Of a DNA stretch of 64,000 bases, positions 46,318-55,835 are shown one piece after another (position 1 is the first letter of the stretch; every line of letters begins with the position of its first letter). Under the pieces are notes generated by a model. The model did not search any database. It saw only the letters and a program-made list of their open reading frames with translations, and was not told the origin of the DNA. This DNA is from Gymnothorax reevesii (lineage: Eukaryota; Chordata; Actinopteri; Anguilliformes; Muraenidae), in assembly GCA_029721435.1 (NCBI GenBank), contig CM056576.1, positions 65,057,876 to 65,121,875 on the forward strand, given 5' to 3'. Position numbers and translations under genes: made by a program.

Positions 46318-46806
46318 AGATGGACTTCTAACTTGTCTCATAGTGAGAAGGTCATGGGCTTGAATCCGACCTGGGGCCTTCCTGCATGGAGTTTGCATGT
46401 TCTCCCAGTATTGTCCTGGGTTCCCTCTGGGTACTCCGGTTTCCTTCCACAAACCAAAAACATGCATTCTAGATGAATTACTTGGGCCAGTAGGCCACGA
46501 GTCTAAGTTTCGGCTCCATTCTTCTCTTTTTTTCTCTCTCAGGGTCGCAACTGTCCTGCTCATGCGCACGTGCACTTTCGTGATTGGCCCAGGCCTAGAC
46601 CCGGCCCAAGTACCCGGCCTCTTGTTTGAGACTCAAAATTGCCTATAGGTATGATGTATGAGAAAATGGTGTGAGAGCCCTGCAATGGAGAGGGACACAG
46701 TTCAGGATGTGTTCCTGCGGCCTTGTGCTTATAGTCGGCTGCAGCCCCCCTATGACCCTGATGATGAAGAAGCAGTTTAGGCAATGGATAGATGGATGCA
46801 TGGATG
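46318..46806 (+). repeat. SINE-like interspersed repeat, diverged copy with extra DNA
   Basis: It has GGGCTTGAATCCGACCTGGG (B-box-like) and CTGCATGGAGTTTGCATGTT, and ends with GATAGATGGATGCATGGATG. The better-kept copy is at 50572-50923. About 100-130 bases of pyrimidine-rich, unrelated sequence occur in the middle (about 46490-46620). Confidence 0.7.
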
Positions 46807-47104
46807 AATATAGACCCATCTTTTAGGGATTTCCCAGATGTAATAAGGTTTAAGCTTACCGGCCCTATAGGCCGATAAGCAATTGTCGTGGAGTGTCATC
46901 TGTTGTCTGTGGTCCAGAACATTTTTCATCTTTTTTTTTTGCCCTAATGAATTCTTGTATAATTTTGCCGTAACATACTACTAAACCATATCTCCAGATG
47001 TTTTTTTTTTTCTCGGGATTTTAGATTGAATAATTTTTGTTCGTTTAATGGGACTTTGAAATTTTGGCCCCTGTGTTACAGATAGAACTGAGAAATTTTT
47101 TTAA

Positions 47105-48144
47105 ATGATTTCTCAAAACTACGTGATAATTTTTTTTTCTAAATCAGGCAATCAACTTAGCTTGGTACCATCAATGTACAGTGCGAGTGCCATTTTGATT
47201 GAATCGACGAAAGTGGGTCTAGTTGGGGCGCTGTACTTCATGAGTATGCAAGATGGCCTGTGGAGGCCAAATGGTTGCATATAGAGATTAAGATTGTTTT
47301 ATCGACATATAGGAAGTCCTAAATGATCTGTATTGTGACTATGTAAAAGTTGACCTCAGATGACATTGAAAGGTCAAACTCAAAGTCGAGGAAAATATGT
47401 AGAATGTTAAAAGATGGGACATGAAATTTCAAAAAATTATTTCTTAAAAACTGTATGATAACTTTTTTCTAAATCTGGCAATCCACTCACCTTAAATCAC
47501 TTTATATATAGTACGTGTGCCATTTTGATTGAATCGATGGAAGTGGGTCTAGTTGGGTCGCTGTAATTTAACATTGGATCTTATGGAGAATGGGCAAAAT
47601 CGCCTGTGGAAGGTAAATGGTTGCTGATAGAGATTAAGTTTGTAATATCAACATAAACAAAGTCACATATGTCCTATATTTTGGCTGTGTTAATGTTGAC
47701 TTCGGATGACCTTGAAAGATCAAACTTGAGGTCAAGCAAAATGCTACAATTTCCAAAGGCTTCTAGGCTTAAAAATATTGAAGATTGGTAACATATATGT
47801 ATTGAGCACTTACAGAAAATCATATATGAACTTTCATTTGGTGGCCTTGAACTTGACCTTCGGTAACCAGCGAAGGCCAAACTTCACATAGTGAAATTTC
47901 AATGACTTCTGTCATCAAAATTATTACAAATTCAGCTTAGGTTTGTATTTTTGGCATATAGGAAGTCATGCATGAAGTTTCATTTTGTGACCTTGAACTT
48001 TACCTTCAGTAACTTTCAGCAGCCAAACTTTATTGTGAAATTTCAATGACTTATATCAGCAAAATTCAAACTTGACCTGGTGAAAATTCAATGAGTTTTG
48101 TCGCTAAAAAAGTCACAGATTGAGCCGAAGTTTGTATCACAGAC
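47105..48144 (+). repeat. Degenerate tandem repeats: ~330-bp pair then ~147-bp units (left part)
   Basis: The words GAATCGA...GTGGGTCTAGTTGGG...CGCTGTA occur near 47200-47235 and again near 47530-47565, giving a period of about 330. From about 47815 shorter units follow, each with ATATGAACTTTCATTTGGTG, TGACCTTGAACTTGACC-like and AATTTCAATGACTT words, about 147 bases apart. The array stops at about 48144 where LINE sequence starts and resumes at 55577. Confidence 0.7.
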
Positions 48145-48345
48145 CTAAAGGACCATTGCAGTTTTTAATTTATATCGATGACATTGCTGCTGCAGCTTCC
48201 GCTGTACTTCTGTCACATTTTGCTGATGATACCATTTTTTTTCCCCCAAGAAATGGGAAAAAAAATCGCTAAATGCTTTCAGTTAAATATAAAAAAATCT
48301 AACTTTATGATATTTACTGAAAAAAATAAGAAATACGATAAGAAA
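48145..48345 (+). pseudogene. LINE RT palm fragment
   Basis: The translation GPLQFLIYIDDIAAAASAVL followed by LSHFADDTIFFPP has the RT Ala-Asp-Asp box. Then KKSNFMIFTEKNKKYDKK follows. Text from about 48346 to 49395 is foreign and unassigned: a poorly defined insertion or deletion junction. Confidence 0.8.
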
Positions 48346-49395
48346 TAATCCCCAAGGTGCTAAAATCTTAATTGAAGGAACTACAGCGTCTAGAGGGCTA
48401 AATTTCACAAACAGGCATTATGTACAAAACATTTTTCATCCAGAAAAAAACATGGAAGTCATTTCCCATAATATCAAACCGTTTTGGAGTAATTATTTAC
48501 TTTCTACTTGCCCAGGGAACGCCCCTTTTCAATCGCTACAATAGATAATGCCGCCCTTTCTTAGCACAACGTCACATAAAGAACTCGGAACCAATTCGCT
48601 GCATAGCCGGTATGTGCAACTGCATGTGAAAATATCATTTTGATCACTTCATTACATGTTTTTGTTGCTCCAGTGCTTAGTAACTTCAAATCTGATTTAC
48701 ATTATGAGCAAAAAAAAATATGCATATGGTGTAGCTAACGCGTTATTATTGTTCATTAGCAGCCTACCTTCATTTTCTTCCATTTTTCAGTACCCGGTCT
48801 GCTCTTCTTTCTCCCCTTTTCCTAGGTGCTTCTCTCTGCGAATGGACTTTTGATTTTTGGGATAGCACCTGGCTTGATTTTTCTCCTCTTTTTCATTACC
48901 AAGTCAGACCAAAACCCTTTATTTTTCGCAGTCGTAATCATTGAAGTGGTTGCTACAAATCACACTATTGTCGCTTGGTCCTTGCCATTTTGCCCGAGTC
49001 AGTTTCACCCGAGATGCCCAAATTTTACTCATTTTGTCATCTCTTGGAAATCAATGCAGGCTGACTCCTTCCTTGGATACATTACTACAACCTGCTACAA
49101 TGCATCAGGTAGGCATTTGCTCCGTCGTTTCCCGAAATTTCTCGAGAAAATAACAATTTCATAAACTTACTGCAGTTCATTTCCCATAGGTAGTAATAAA
49201 AAAAAAAACAAGCTTGTCTCGTTCTTTATATGATGTCAGCAGGTTGATGTGTCAATCCCACGAAGTTGGACCTAATTGTGGGTGGGGCAGAAACTGGCTG
49301 AAAATCAAGGTCTGCCATCAGAAAACAAACCTAAAATTATTACTGTGTGTATTTTCATTGGACGTTTTGGCGCAGACATAGATTACAAGTACAGA
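48346..49395. other. Unassigned insert within the LINE
   Basis: AT-rich DNA without recognisable ends or domains. A 112-residue plus frame at 48826-49164 is hydrophobic at its start but matches nothing known to me. Confidence 0.35.
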
Positions 49396-49831
49396 ACTAT
49401 GAAATTAGTCTCAAAGTACCCAGTAATAGAGAGTTCCTTTAATGGTAATGAACTCCTACAGGTCTCATCGGCTAAATTTCTCTGTATCATAATTGATGAG
49501 AAACTAAATTGGAAAGAAAACATCCACATGATCCATAACAAAATGGTGAAATCAGTTTGTATCATCAGAAAAATATCTACTATGTTTAATCAACTGTGTC
49601 TTTCAACTCTCTACTACAGTTTAATCTACCCATATCCTCTTTATGGTAATATTGTATGGGCGAGTACAAACAACTCCAATCTCCACTGCCTGCACATTGC
49701 CCAAAAAAGATTTGTCAGAATGGCTACATTTTCCAACAGATTTGAGCCCTCAGCACCTTTATTTAACAAATTGAAAATACTTACTATATTTGACATCAAC
49801 GCATTTCAAATATGCTTGTTTATCTATAGAT
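49396..49831 (+). pseudogene. LINE RT C-terminal half
   Basis: The open frame 49276-49896 reads VSSAKFLCIIIDEKLNWKE, then LYYSLIYPYPLYGNIVWAST, then HIAQKRFVRMATFSNRFEPS and APLFNKLKILTIFDI. These are post-RT blocks of L2/Rex1-like LINEs (usual FLGVxIDxxLxW, YGxxxWG, KRAxR). It stops being LINE at the hAT end at 49832. Confidence 0.85.
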
Positions 49832-49964
49832 CAGGCCTGGAAATATACGACAGCACTCGCGGCATTTGCTGCCGAATTCTACAGAATCGCCGCTGATTGA
49901 ACTATTAAAAAAATCTTGTTTGTCTCTCTTCTTTATACCCATTCTTCGGAATCTGGTTCAAAGC

Positions 49965-50240
49965 ACAGTACAATAACTGATCCGAGTGTGCCATTTAGTG
50001 ATACAATATTGTAACTGCGTGCATAAATTTGCAGCTCCATGTCCGCTGGCATCAACATCTGCACAAAGCGGCTAAGATACCTGCGAACACCGTTGCTCTG
50101 CTCGAACGCGCCATATGCAGATAATCCTTAAATGAGGAATTACATTCATATTTTAATGCGTAACGTGTAACGAAGTGGTCTGTGTCATAGTAACGAAGTG
50201 TAAGTATACTTTTTATCTTTTAAATGAAGTAGAGTAAAAG
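49965..50240 (+). repeat. Shared hAT-internal repeat, copy C (split by Copia)
   Basis: It starts ACAATAACTGATCCGAGTG and includes GCATAAATTTGCAGCTCCAT and AAGTATACTTTTTATC. It resumes at 53795 after the Copia with GATCAAAAC, a long A-tract, and CTACAAATCCTC plus a second A-tract. Confidence 0.85.
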
Positions 50241-50245
50241 TCCCG

Positions 50246-50482
50246 TGTCACATTACTGGTGGCCATCATACAGCGAATTATCCAGCAGCTTACACGTGTG
50301 TCATTTACGTGGAAAATAACACAGTACAGGACACCATGCTCTTGGGTTCACAGAAGAGAAGAAGTAGTTTTATTTTGCACATGCGCAGTTGTATATAGGT
50401 AGGGGGTCCTCACAGGATATTAGTAGTAGGTCATTGACAATGCCTGAATGAGACTGCACACTACCAAATCACATATCCAACA
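50246..50482 (-). repeat. 3' LTR of the Copia element
   Basis: 237 bp starting TGTCACATTACTGG and ending CATATCCAACA. On the minus strand, GAGTGGGGG (50491-50483) is the adjacent polypurine tract. Confidence 0.93.
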
Positions 50483-50571
50483 CCCCCACTCAGGCTCATC
50501 TTTACAGCAATGTCAATATAACAATTCATAGCAAAACACTAATAAAAAAATAAATACATAATAGCAATCAT

Positions 50572-50923
50572 GGGCGGCACGGTGGCACGGTGGCTGCCTC
50601 ACAGCAAGAAGGTCGTGGGTTCGAATCCGGCCTGGGGCCTTTCTGTGTGGAGTTTGCATGTTCTCCCCGTGTTCGCGTGGGTTTTCGCCGGGTACTCCGG
50701 TTTCCTCCCACAGTCCAAAGACATGCATATCAGGCTACTTGGAGACACCAAATTGCCCGTGGGTATGAGTGTGAGAGTGAATGGTCTGTGAATGGTATGT
50801 GCGCGCTGCGATGGATTGGCAAGCTGTTCAGGGTGAGTCCCTGCCTTTGCCCGTAGTCAGCTGGGATAGGCTCCAGCTCGCCCCGTGACCCTAGTGAGGA
50901 ATAAGCGGGTATAGAAAATGGAT
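50572..50923 (+). repeat. SINE-like interspersed repeat common in fish
   Basis: It starts GGGCGGCACGGTGGCACGG, has a B box in GTGGGTTCGAATCCGGCC and the typical TGGAGTTTGCATGTTCTCCC, and ends near GGGATAGGCTCCAGCTCGCC and AAGCGGGTATAGAAAATGG. It is well preserved and in the opposite orientation to the Copia. The same family, diverged, is at 46318-46806. Confidence 0.85.
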
Positions 50924-51290
50924 ACCCGCTTCCTCCATTGCTTTAACCCACTTCTGAGACCTGTCAGAGCTCATAGCCTCTGTATATGTTTTGGGTACAT
51001 TGTACACAGCTCTATAGAAATAATCCACCTCCTGTTCATTTTCGAAATTTTCAGTCTTACATTGATAGTCTCTAAGATATGCTGGTGGTCGCCTATTTCT
51101 TTCTGGGTAGCGGCGCGTGCCTCCACTATCACCCTGACTACTAGCTGGTGCACTTGCACCGCTCTCACCCCTTTCCTCTGTAGGCGCTGTCTGACTGGCA
51201 TGGGGTTGTTCCATCTTAACTGGTAGTTTGTTCAACACAGTGTCATCATAACAATCGTCATCAGAATAGTCATGTGTCCGAAGCTGTGTA
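50924..51290 (-). pseudogene. Copia integrase-RT linker and first RT residues
   Basis: The minus frame shows a Ser/Pro/Glu-rich linker (SGASAPASSQGDSGGTRRYP, then ERNRRPPAYLRDYQ) and then PKTYTEAMSSDRSQKWVKAM. The latter is the conserved start of Copia RT (usual EALxSxxAxxWxxAM). The coding sequence ends there at the SINE-like repeat. Confidence 0.85.
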
Positions 51291-51292
51291 TC

Positions 51293-52345
51293 CTACAATA
51301 CGGGCTTGACTTGTCTGTACTTTGACACTCTTCCTGTTTGTGGAAAATATACATGATATGCAGGGCTATACTTATCATATCCCATGAAGATGCCCTTTTC
51401 ACACCTTGGATCTAGTTTCTTTTTATCTTGCTTATAAGCGTAACACTCAGTACCAAACACCATCATATGAGAAATATTTGGGGTTTTCCCTGTGAAAGCA
51501 CCATATGGAGTTTTTCCTAGTCTTTTGCAATAACACCGGTTACGTATCCATGCGGGTGTTTGCACTGTGAACCTCCATAGCTTTTTGGGCAACTTACTCT
51601 CGAAAAGCATACACCGGCTCATGTCAAATAATCTTCTCCACTGTATTTCTGCGGTGCCGTTCTGATGCGGCGAATAAGGAGCACTATGATGACTAATCCT
51701 GTTCTTCCTGAGCAGATCTTGGAACTCTTTCCCAGTGTATTCTGTCCCATTGTCAGACCGTATAGTCTTGACTCTCCCATATGGGGCAGTATCAGCTAGG
51801 AATTTCTCCGTAGCTCTAGCTGTGTCACTTTTTGTCTTAAGAAAATAGGTCCAGATCATACCACTATAGTCATCTGTGAAAGCCAGTGTGTATCTGTACC
51901 CGTCTCTATCAGTTGGGTCCATAGGCCCACATAGGTCAGTATGAACCAGTGCTAAGATCTCTGTAGCTTTGCTATCAGCCTTCCTATTTTTTATTTTAAC
52001 AGTCTTACCCTCTATGCAGACATCACATTTGAGAGATTTATCACACTTTCCTTTAATTTTCATCCCTTCAACCACATCCTCCAAATGGGAAACATCCTCA
52101 AAATTACAGTGGCCAAGTATTCTGTGCCACATTTGGAGATCATGACACACCTTAAACTTGTCATTGTTCTCATCAGTAATTGTGGGCAGATAATACAGTT
52201 TACCACAAACCTCAATGTTAAACCTTGTAGCATCACTGACACCCATCCAGTTATCACCTTGTTTGAAATGCAATTCTGCTCCATTGAGTGTTGCTGCCCT
52301 TACTGAAAAAAATATCTTGTGGAAAAGTTGGTATATACAAAGCAT
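51293..52345 (-). pseudogene. Copia integrase (GAG-pre-integrase and rve core)
   Basis: A 350-residue frame. The zinc motif is in HRILGHCNFEDVSHLEDVV plus LKCDVCIEGK (His-His-Cys-Cys). The catalytic core follows: VHTDLCGPMDPTDRDGYRYT (first Asp), KTIRSDNGTEYTG (second Asp) and YSPHQNGTAEIQWRR (catalytic Glu; the usual ending is Glu-Arg-Xaa-Asn). GKTPNISHMMVFGTECYAY is the usual post-core block, and KGIFMGYDKYSPAYHVY follows. The core residues are intact. A frameshift near 52310 separates it from protease. Confidence 0.93.
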
Positions 52346-52570
52346 TTTTCAGTAATGCGGTTACCTTATGACCTTTACTGTCCACAAGTGAAATCTCTGC
52401 CTCGCCTCTGGCATTAGCAACCCTACTGACTTTAGTACCATCAGCTAATTCAATGACATGGTTCTCAGGTTTGAAAGTTTTATCAATAGTCTTAAACTTC
52501 TTACAGTCACTTATCATGTGCGATGTCGCACCACAGTCGACCATCAAACCTTTGGTGTTAACTGTCCCTT
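52254..52570 (-). pseudogene. Copia protease
   Basis: MVDCGATSHMISDCKKF carries the Asp-Cys-Gly-Ala-Thr-Ser-His form of the Copia aspartic protease active site. The later part, ALYIPTFPQDIFFS, matches the conserved LYIPxxxxNLxS end. The gag frame upstream needs a shift to reach it. Confidence 0.88.
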
Positions 52571-52769
52571 TTACTGGACCACCGCTGTCGACCAGAGCAA
52601 AACAATACGACCTGTTATCACCGCCGTGAGGCCAGTACTCGCCGTCTGACTCTCGTCCTCACCATCGTCGCCCATGCTGGTTCGTAGTTCCTCGTTGCGG
52701 CTCCTCTCCTGTCGCACACGCCATAGAGTCCTGTTGCCTTCCCCGGCGCGGTGCGCCGCTCCTGCGGCC

Positions 52770-53576
52770 TCATCTCCTCTCCTCAGGGCTGTTGTTGGGA
52801 CACATCCTGGAAATATGTCCCCTCTGATGACACCTCCAACACTCAACCTCGGCTGGCTCAGATCTCCATCCTCTGCCTCGTCCCCGTGGCTGGTAGCTGG
52901 CTGCCCCCGCGGCTCGCATCACGTTGTCCTCGGTCAGATCATTCAGCTTGTATCTTTCGGTATCCTCGTAGCTCCTCAGCTTTGCTTTGAGGTCACTGAA
53001 CGTCAGCTCCTCGCTCGTCTGAGTGATATGGACCACAAACGGTTTAAATAGGTCTGGCAGGCCCTTCACCACCATCCCAATTTGCAACCCGTCACTGATA
53101 TTCACGTCTGCTCCAGACAAAGAAGCAAATATTGTCTCAGCACGAACAATATATTTGGTGACAGTCTCGTTGCTGTGCATGTGGAGGGATGCAAGCTCAC
53201 AGTATAAACTCACTACGCGCGGCTTTCCCTTGCCCGCATAATGTCCGCGTAGTATTTTCAGAGCCTTGCGCCCGTCTCCTGCCGCCTCTCTCATTACTAG
53301 CGACAAACTTTTGTTGTCCAAGACTTGCACCAGTTCAGCGTACGCTTGTGCGTTCTTCGCGACATCAGCTGCTCGTTCAGCGTTGGCGTCCTCTCCATCG
53401 CTAACCTGTGGCTCGTCTTTGATTGTCGCCGACAGCCCACGTAGTTCCAGGTGTGCAAGGAATCGGGTCTCCCACTGCTCGTATGTTCTCTTGTCGCCAT
53501 CAAACAACAGCCGACTAAATCGCTGGCTAGACATAGCGCTGGGCCCATAACCTGTCACGTTACTGGTGGCCATCAT
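52770..53576 (-). CDS. Copia Gag protein (retrotransposon nucleocapsid)
   Basis: A 268-residue uninterrupted frame. The N-terminal half (LFDGDKRTYEQWETRFLAHL) matches the UBN2/gag-polypeptide of Copia LTR elements. SLYCELASLHMHSNETVTKY and VVKGLPDLFKPFV are usual blocks. Near the C-terminus a CCHC zinc knuckle is present, CWRCHQRGHISRMC (C-x2-C-x4-H-x4-C). The start at 53576 lies within the 5' LTR (53553-53789) on the minus strand; a later ATG at 53534 is also possible. This is the only intact long frame of the element. Confidence 0.85.
   Translation of the reverse strand: MMATSNVTGYGPSAMSSQRFSRLLFDGDKRTYEQWETRFLAHLELRGLSATIKDEPQVSDGEDANAERAADVAKNAQAYAELVQVLDNKSLSLVMREAAGDGRKALKILRGHYAGKGKPRVVSLYCELASLHMHSNETVTKYIVRAETIFASLSGADVNISDGLQIGMVVKGLPDLFKPFVVHITQTSEELTFSDLKAKLRSYEDTERYKLNDLTEDNVMRAAGAASYQPRGRGRGWRSEPAEVECWRCHQRGHISRMCPNNSPEERR
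53536..53552 (-). promoter_or_regulatory. Copia primer-binding site, half tRNA-iMet type
   Basis: On the minus strand GGTTATGGGCCCAGCGC directly follows the 5' LTR. It is complementary to the anticodon stem-loop of initiator tRNA-Met (GCUGGGCCCAUAACC), as in Drosophila copia. Confidence 0.85.
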
Positions 53577-53789
53577 ACAGCGAATTATCTAGCAGCTTAC
53601 ACGTGTGTCATTTACACGGAAAATAACACAGTACACGACACCATGCTCTTGGGTTCACAGAAGAGAAGAAGAAGTTTTATTTTGCACATGCGCAGTTGTA
53701 TATAGGTAGGGGGTCCTCACGGGATATTAGTAGTAGGTCATTGACAATGCCTGAATGAGACTGCACACTACCAAATCACATATCCAGCA
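53553..53789 (-). repeat. 5' LTR of the Copia element
   Basis: 237 bp, nearly identical to 50246-50482, followed by TCCCG at 53790-53794. Confidence 0.93.
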
Positions 53790-54807
53790 TCCCGGATCAA
53801 AACAAAAAAAAAAAAAAATCAAGTAAACTACAAATCCTCAAAAAAAAAAAAAAAAAACGACTTAAGTTTGCAACGAAGCACATGTAAACCTCTGTATGAT
53901 GATGTATTCCAAGTCCCTTCATTGTACCCGTTTTCTCTCGTATCGGTTGCGAGATTCAATAGGTAGATTAATTAACCTTATACTCAGTAGACGACCCGGT
54001 ACCGACCCAAATGCCGTCGAACGAAAAATGAAATGTATGGTAAACGAATTGGAACGCAACCCATCATGAAATAACATAGTATAAGCGCATATCATTGGAA
54101 AGCTGAGAGTCTTGGGAATCTATATTAACATAACTTAGTGAAAAAACATGTTTTGTTCGCTAAAACAGTCAAATTATGTCACTGTGTCACGTTTCAAAAC
54201 ATCCTCGAAGCTCCCCCTTGAATCGCGTCATCTTACCTTTAAACCGGTGTTTACATCCGAAGCCTGTATCCGACCCTGGCATGCTTGGTCTTTACATGTC
54301 CGTAAGAACCCAGCAAATTTGAATATCCACCGTGTTTTGCTGATATTATGTATGGTAGATGCATTATCCAATTCAAACAAACCAGTTTCGTAATAAAAAA
54401 GCCCAACGCAAACTTTTCGGTAAAAAACAAGACATTTTGAATAGTTCTCCGTTTTGTACACTGGATTGACAGATTTCTTGGAAGGGAAGGACCCTGATTT
54501 TGAATGGTGAGTAGCCTAATCATTACGTCTATATAAACAAAACGATATAAACTATGCTTATTTTTATCCTAACATAATTACAGTGCATAATGAATATTTT
54601 CCAATGATGTGTAGCACGTTTGTGTAGAATGTGAATTGAGTTGGGAAGAGTTGGGAATTCCTGCAGTTAGACCACAAAAATGCTGTGGAAAGCCCATTAT
54701 CTCCTCAGCATTTTATTGCAGTAGTAGAATACAAAAATGCCGTGGAGAGCCCTTCATCTCCACAGCTGCTGCTGTAAGCAAATTGGGAATTTCCAGGCCT
54801 GATAGAT

Positions 54808-55576
54808 GTATATATCCCAGATGTGCTCCCCACACCATGCTAGGCATACTTTCAATTTAATTACAATATCCACATAACACAAAACATTCAAATGACCTTC
54901 ACCTTCCATACCATCGTACCTCGAATTCTCAGTTCTCAATTCGATACAGAGGAGCTATTCTATTGGAACAATTATATCACTACTGCCAGGGAATCCTCAT
55001 CACTTAACATGTTTAAATGTAAGCTCAGAAAATCTCTGCTGATTCACACCATCACATAACTCACATGCACACACACACACACACACACACTTTTACATAA
55101 TTTCATTCATTCATATCACTATTATGGGTTTACTGATATATAGTATATGTAAGAATTTTTTTTCTTTCTCTTTTTACATTTATTTGAATACAATAAATTT
55201 TTCAATGTTGCCCTGCACCAATTATGTATATTTATGAAGTATATTGTAAACTGTATAAATCAAGTGTGAATTTGTCTCACTACAAGTCGAAAAGTGTTTG
55301 TTTAATACGCCATTATATTGCCAAAACTAATACATCACAGTATTCTATGTACTATTTTCATCTGTTTTGGTGTAATTTTACCAGGAATCTTTTCTTTTAT
55401 TAAATTAATTTTATTTCTGTTTTGGTTATTTCTATATGAATTATGTTCTTCTTGGGTATGAGACCTCATATAAGCCCATTTAGGGTTTTCTGTCTCTACC
55501 TGCACAACTACTAGTTTCTATCCCCTTTATTCAACCGTTGATTCTTGTGTGCAAACCAATAAATAAACAACAAACA
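54808..55576 (+). pseudogene. LINE C-terminus and 3' tail
   Basis: The frame reads SQMCSPHHARHTFNL, later NDLHLPYHRTSNSQFSIRYR and GAILLEQLYHYCQGILIT, the usual closing block of this LINE type. A (CA)n at 55063-55092, a long AT-rich 3' region, and an end in AATAAATAAACAACAAACAA follow. The host tandem array starts at once afterwards. Confidence 0.8.
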
Positions 55577-55835
55577 AAGGTAGTCACACATGAACTTTAA
55601 TTTGGTGACATTCAACTTGCCTGATGGTGACCTTTGAAGGTCAAACTTGACATCATACAATTACAATGACGTGTATTACCAAAACGGTCAGAGATGGAGC
55701 CTAGATTTGTATTAGAGACACATAGTAAGTCGTATATGAACTTTCATTTGGTGACCTTCGTATTGACTTTTGAAGGTCAGATGTGACCAAATGAAAATTC
55801 AATGACTTGTATCACTAAAATGGTTACAAATAGAG
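55577..55835 (+). repeat. ~148-bp tandem units (right part of the array)
   Basis: Two units with TGAACTTTAATTTGGTGAC and TGAACTTTCATTTGGTGACC about 149 bases apart continue the array left at 48144. Each carries TGACCTTTGAAGGTCA or a variant, a palindromic word. Confidence 0.8.

Larger units (their letters stand above)
50246..53789 (-). mobile_element. Ty1/copia LTR retrotransposon, minus strand, RT and RNase H lost
   Basis: Two 237-bp LTRs (50246-50482, 53553-53789; TG...CA) are flanked by the perfect 5-bp duplication TCCCG (50241-50245, 53790-53794). The minus-strand order is gag, protease, integrase, start of RT, then a SINE-like repeat where the rest of RT and RNase H should be. LTRs differ at only a handful of sites, so it is young. 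The primer-binding site matches the anticodon region of initiator tRNA-Met. The order and motifs place it in Copia; a GalEa/Zeco-like fish lineage is my guess. Confidence 0.95.
49832..54801 (+). mobile_element. hAT-type element (copy C) inserted in the LINE and carrying a Copia element
   Basis: The ends are perfect 13-bp inverted repeats CAGGCCTGGAAAT (49832-49844) and the complement (54789-54801). ATAGAT flanks both ends directly (49826-49831, 54802-54807). Without the Copia about 1.4 kb remains, containing copy C of the shared repeat (49965-50240 and 53795-53860). No transposase is visible. Confidence 0.8.
48145..55576 (+). mobile_element. Plus-strand LINE, several times interrupted
   Basis: Three pieces form one element: 48145-48345 (RT blocks with LIYIDDI and HFADDTIFF), about 49396-49831 (RT end with SSAKFLCIIIDEKLNWKE), and 54808-55576 (C-terminal end and 3' tail ending in ACCAATAAATAAACAACAAA). 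The reading frame is continuous across the hAT insertion: FIYR before it and SQMCSPHHARH soon after. The host array is interrupted exactly between 48144 and 55577. RT words suggest a Rex1/L2/Kiri-like clade, but I cannot be exact. It is 5'-truncated. Confidence 0.75.

Noticed and set aside
52674..53051. Plus-strand frames of up to 125 residues
   Set aside because: They are antisense shadows of the Copia gag in GC-richer DNA.
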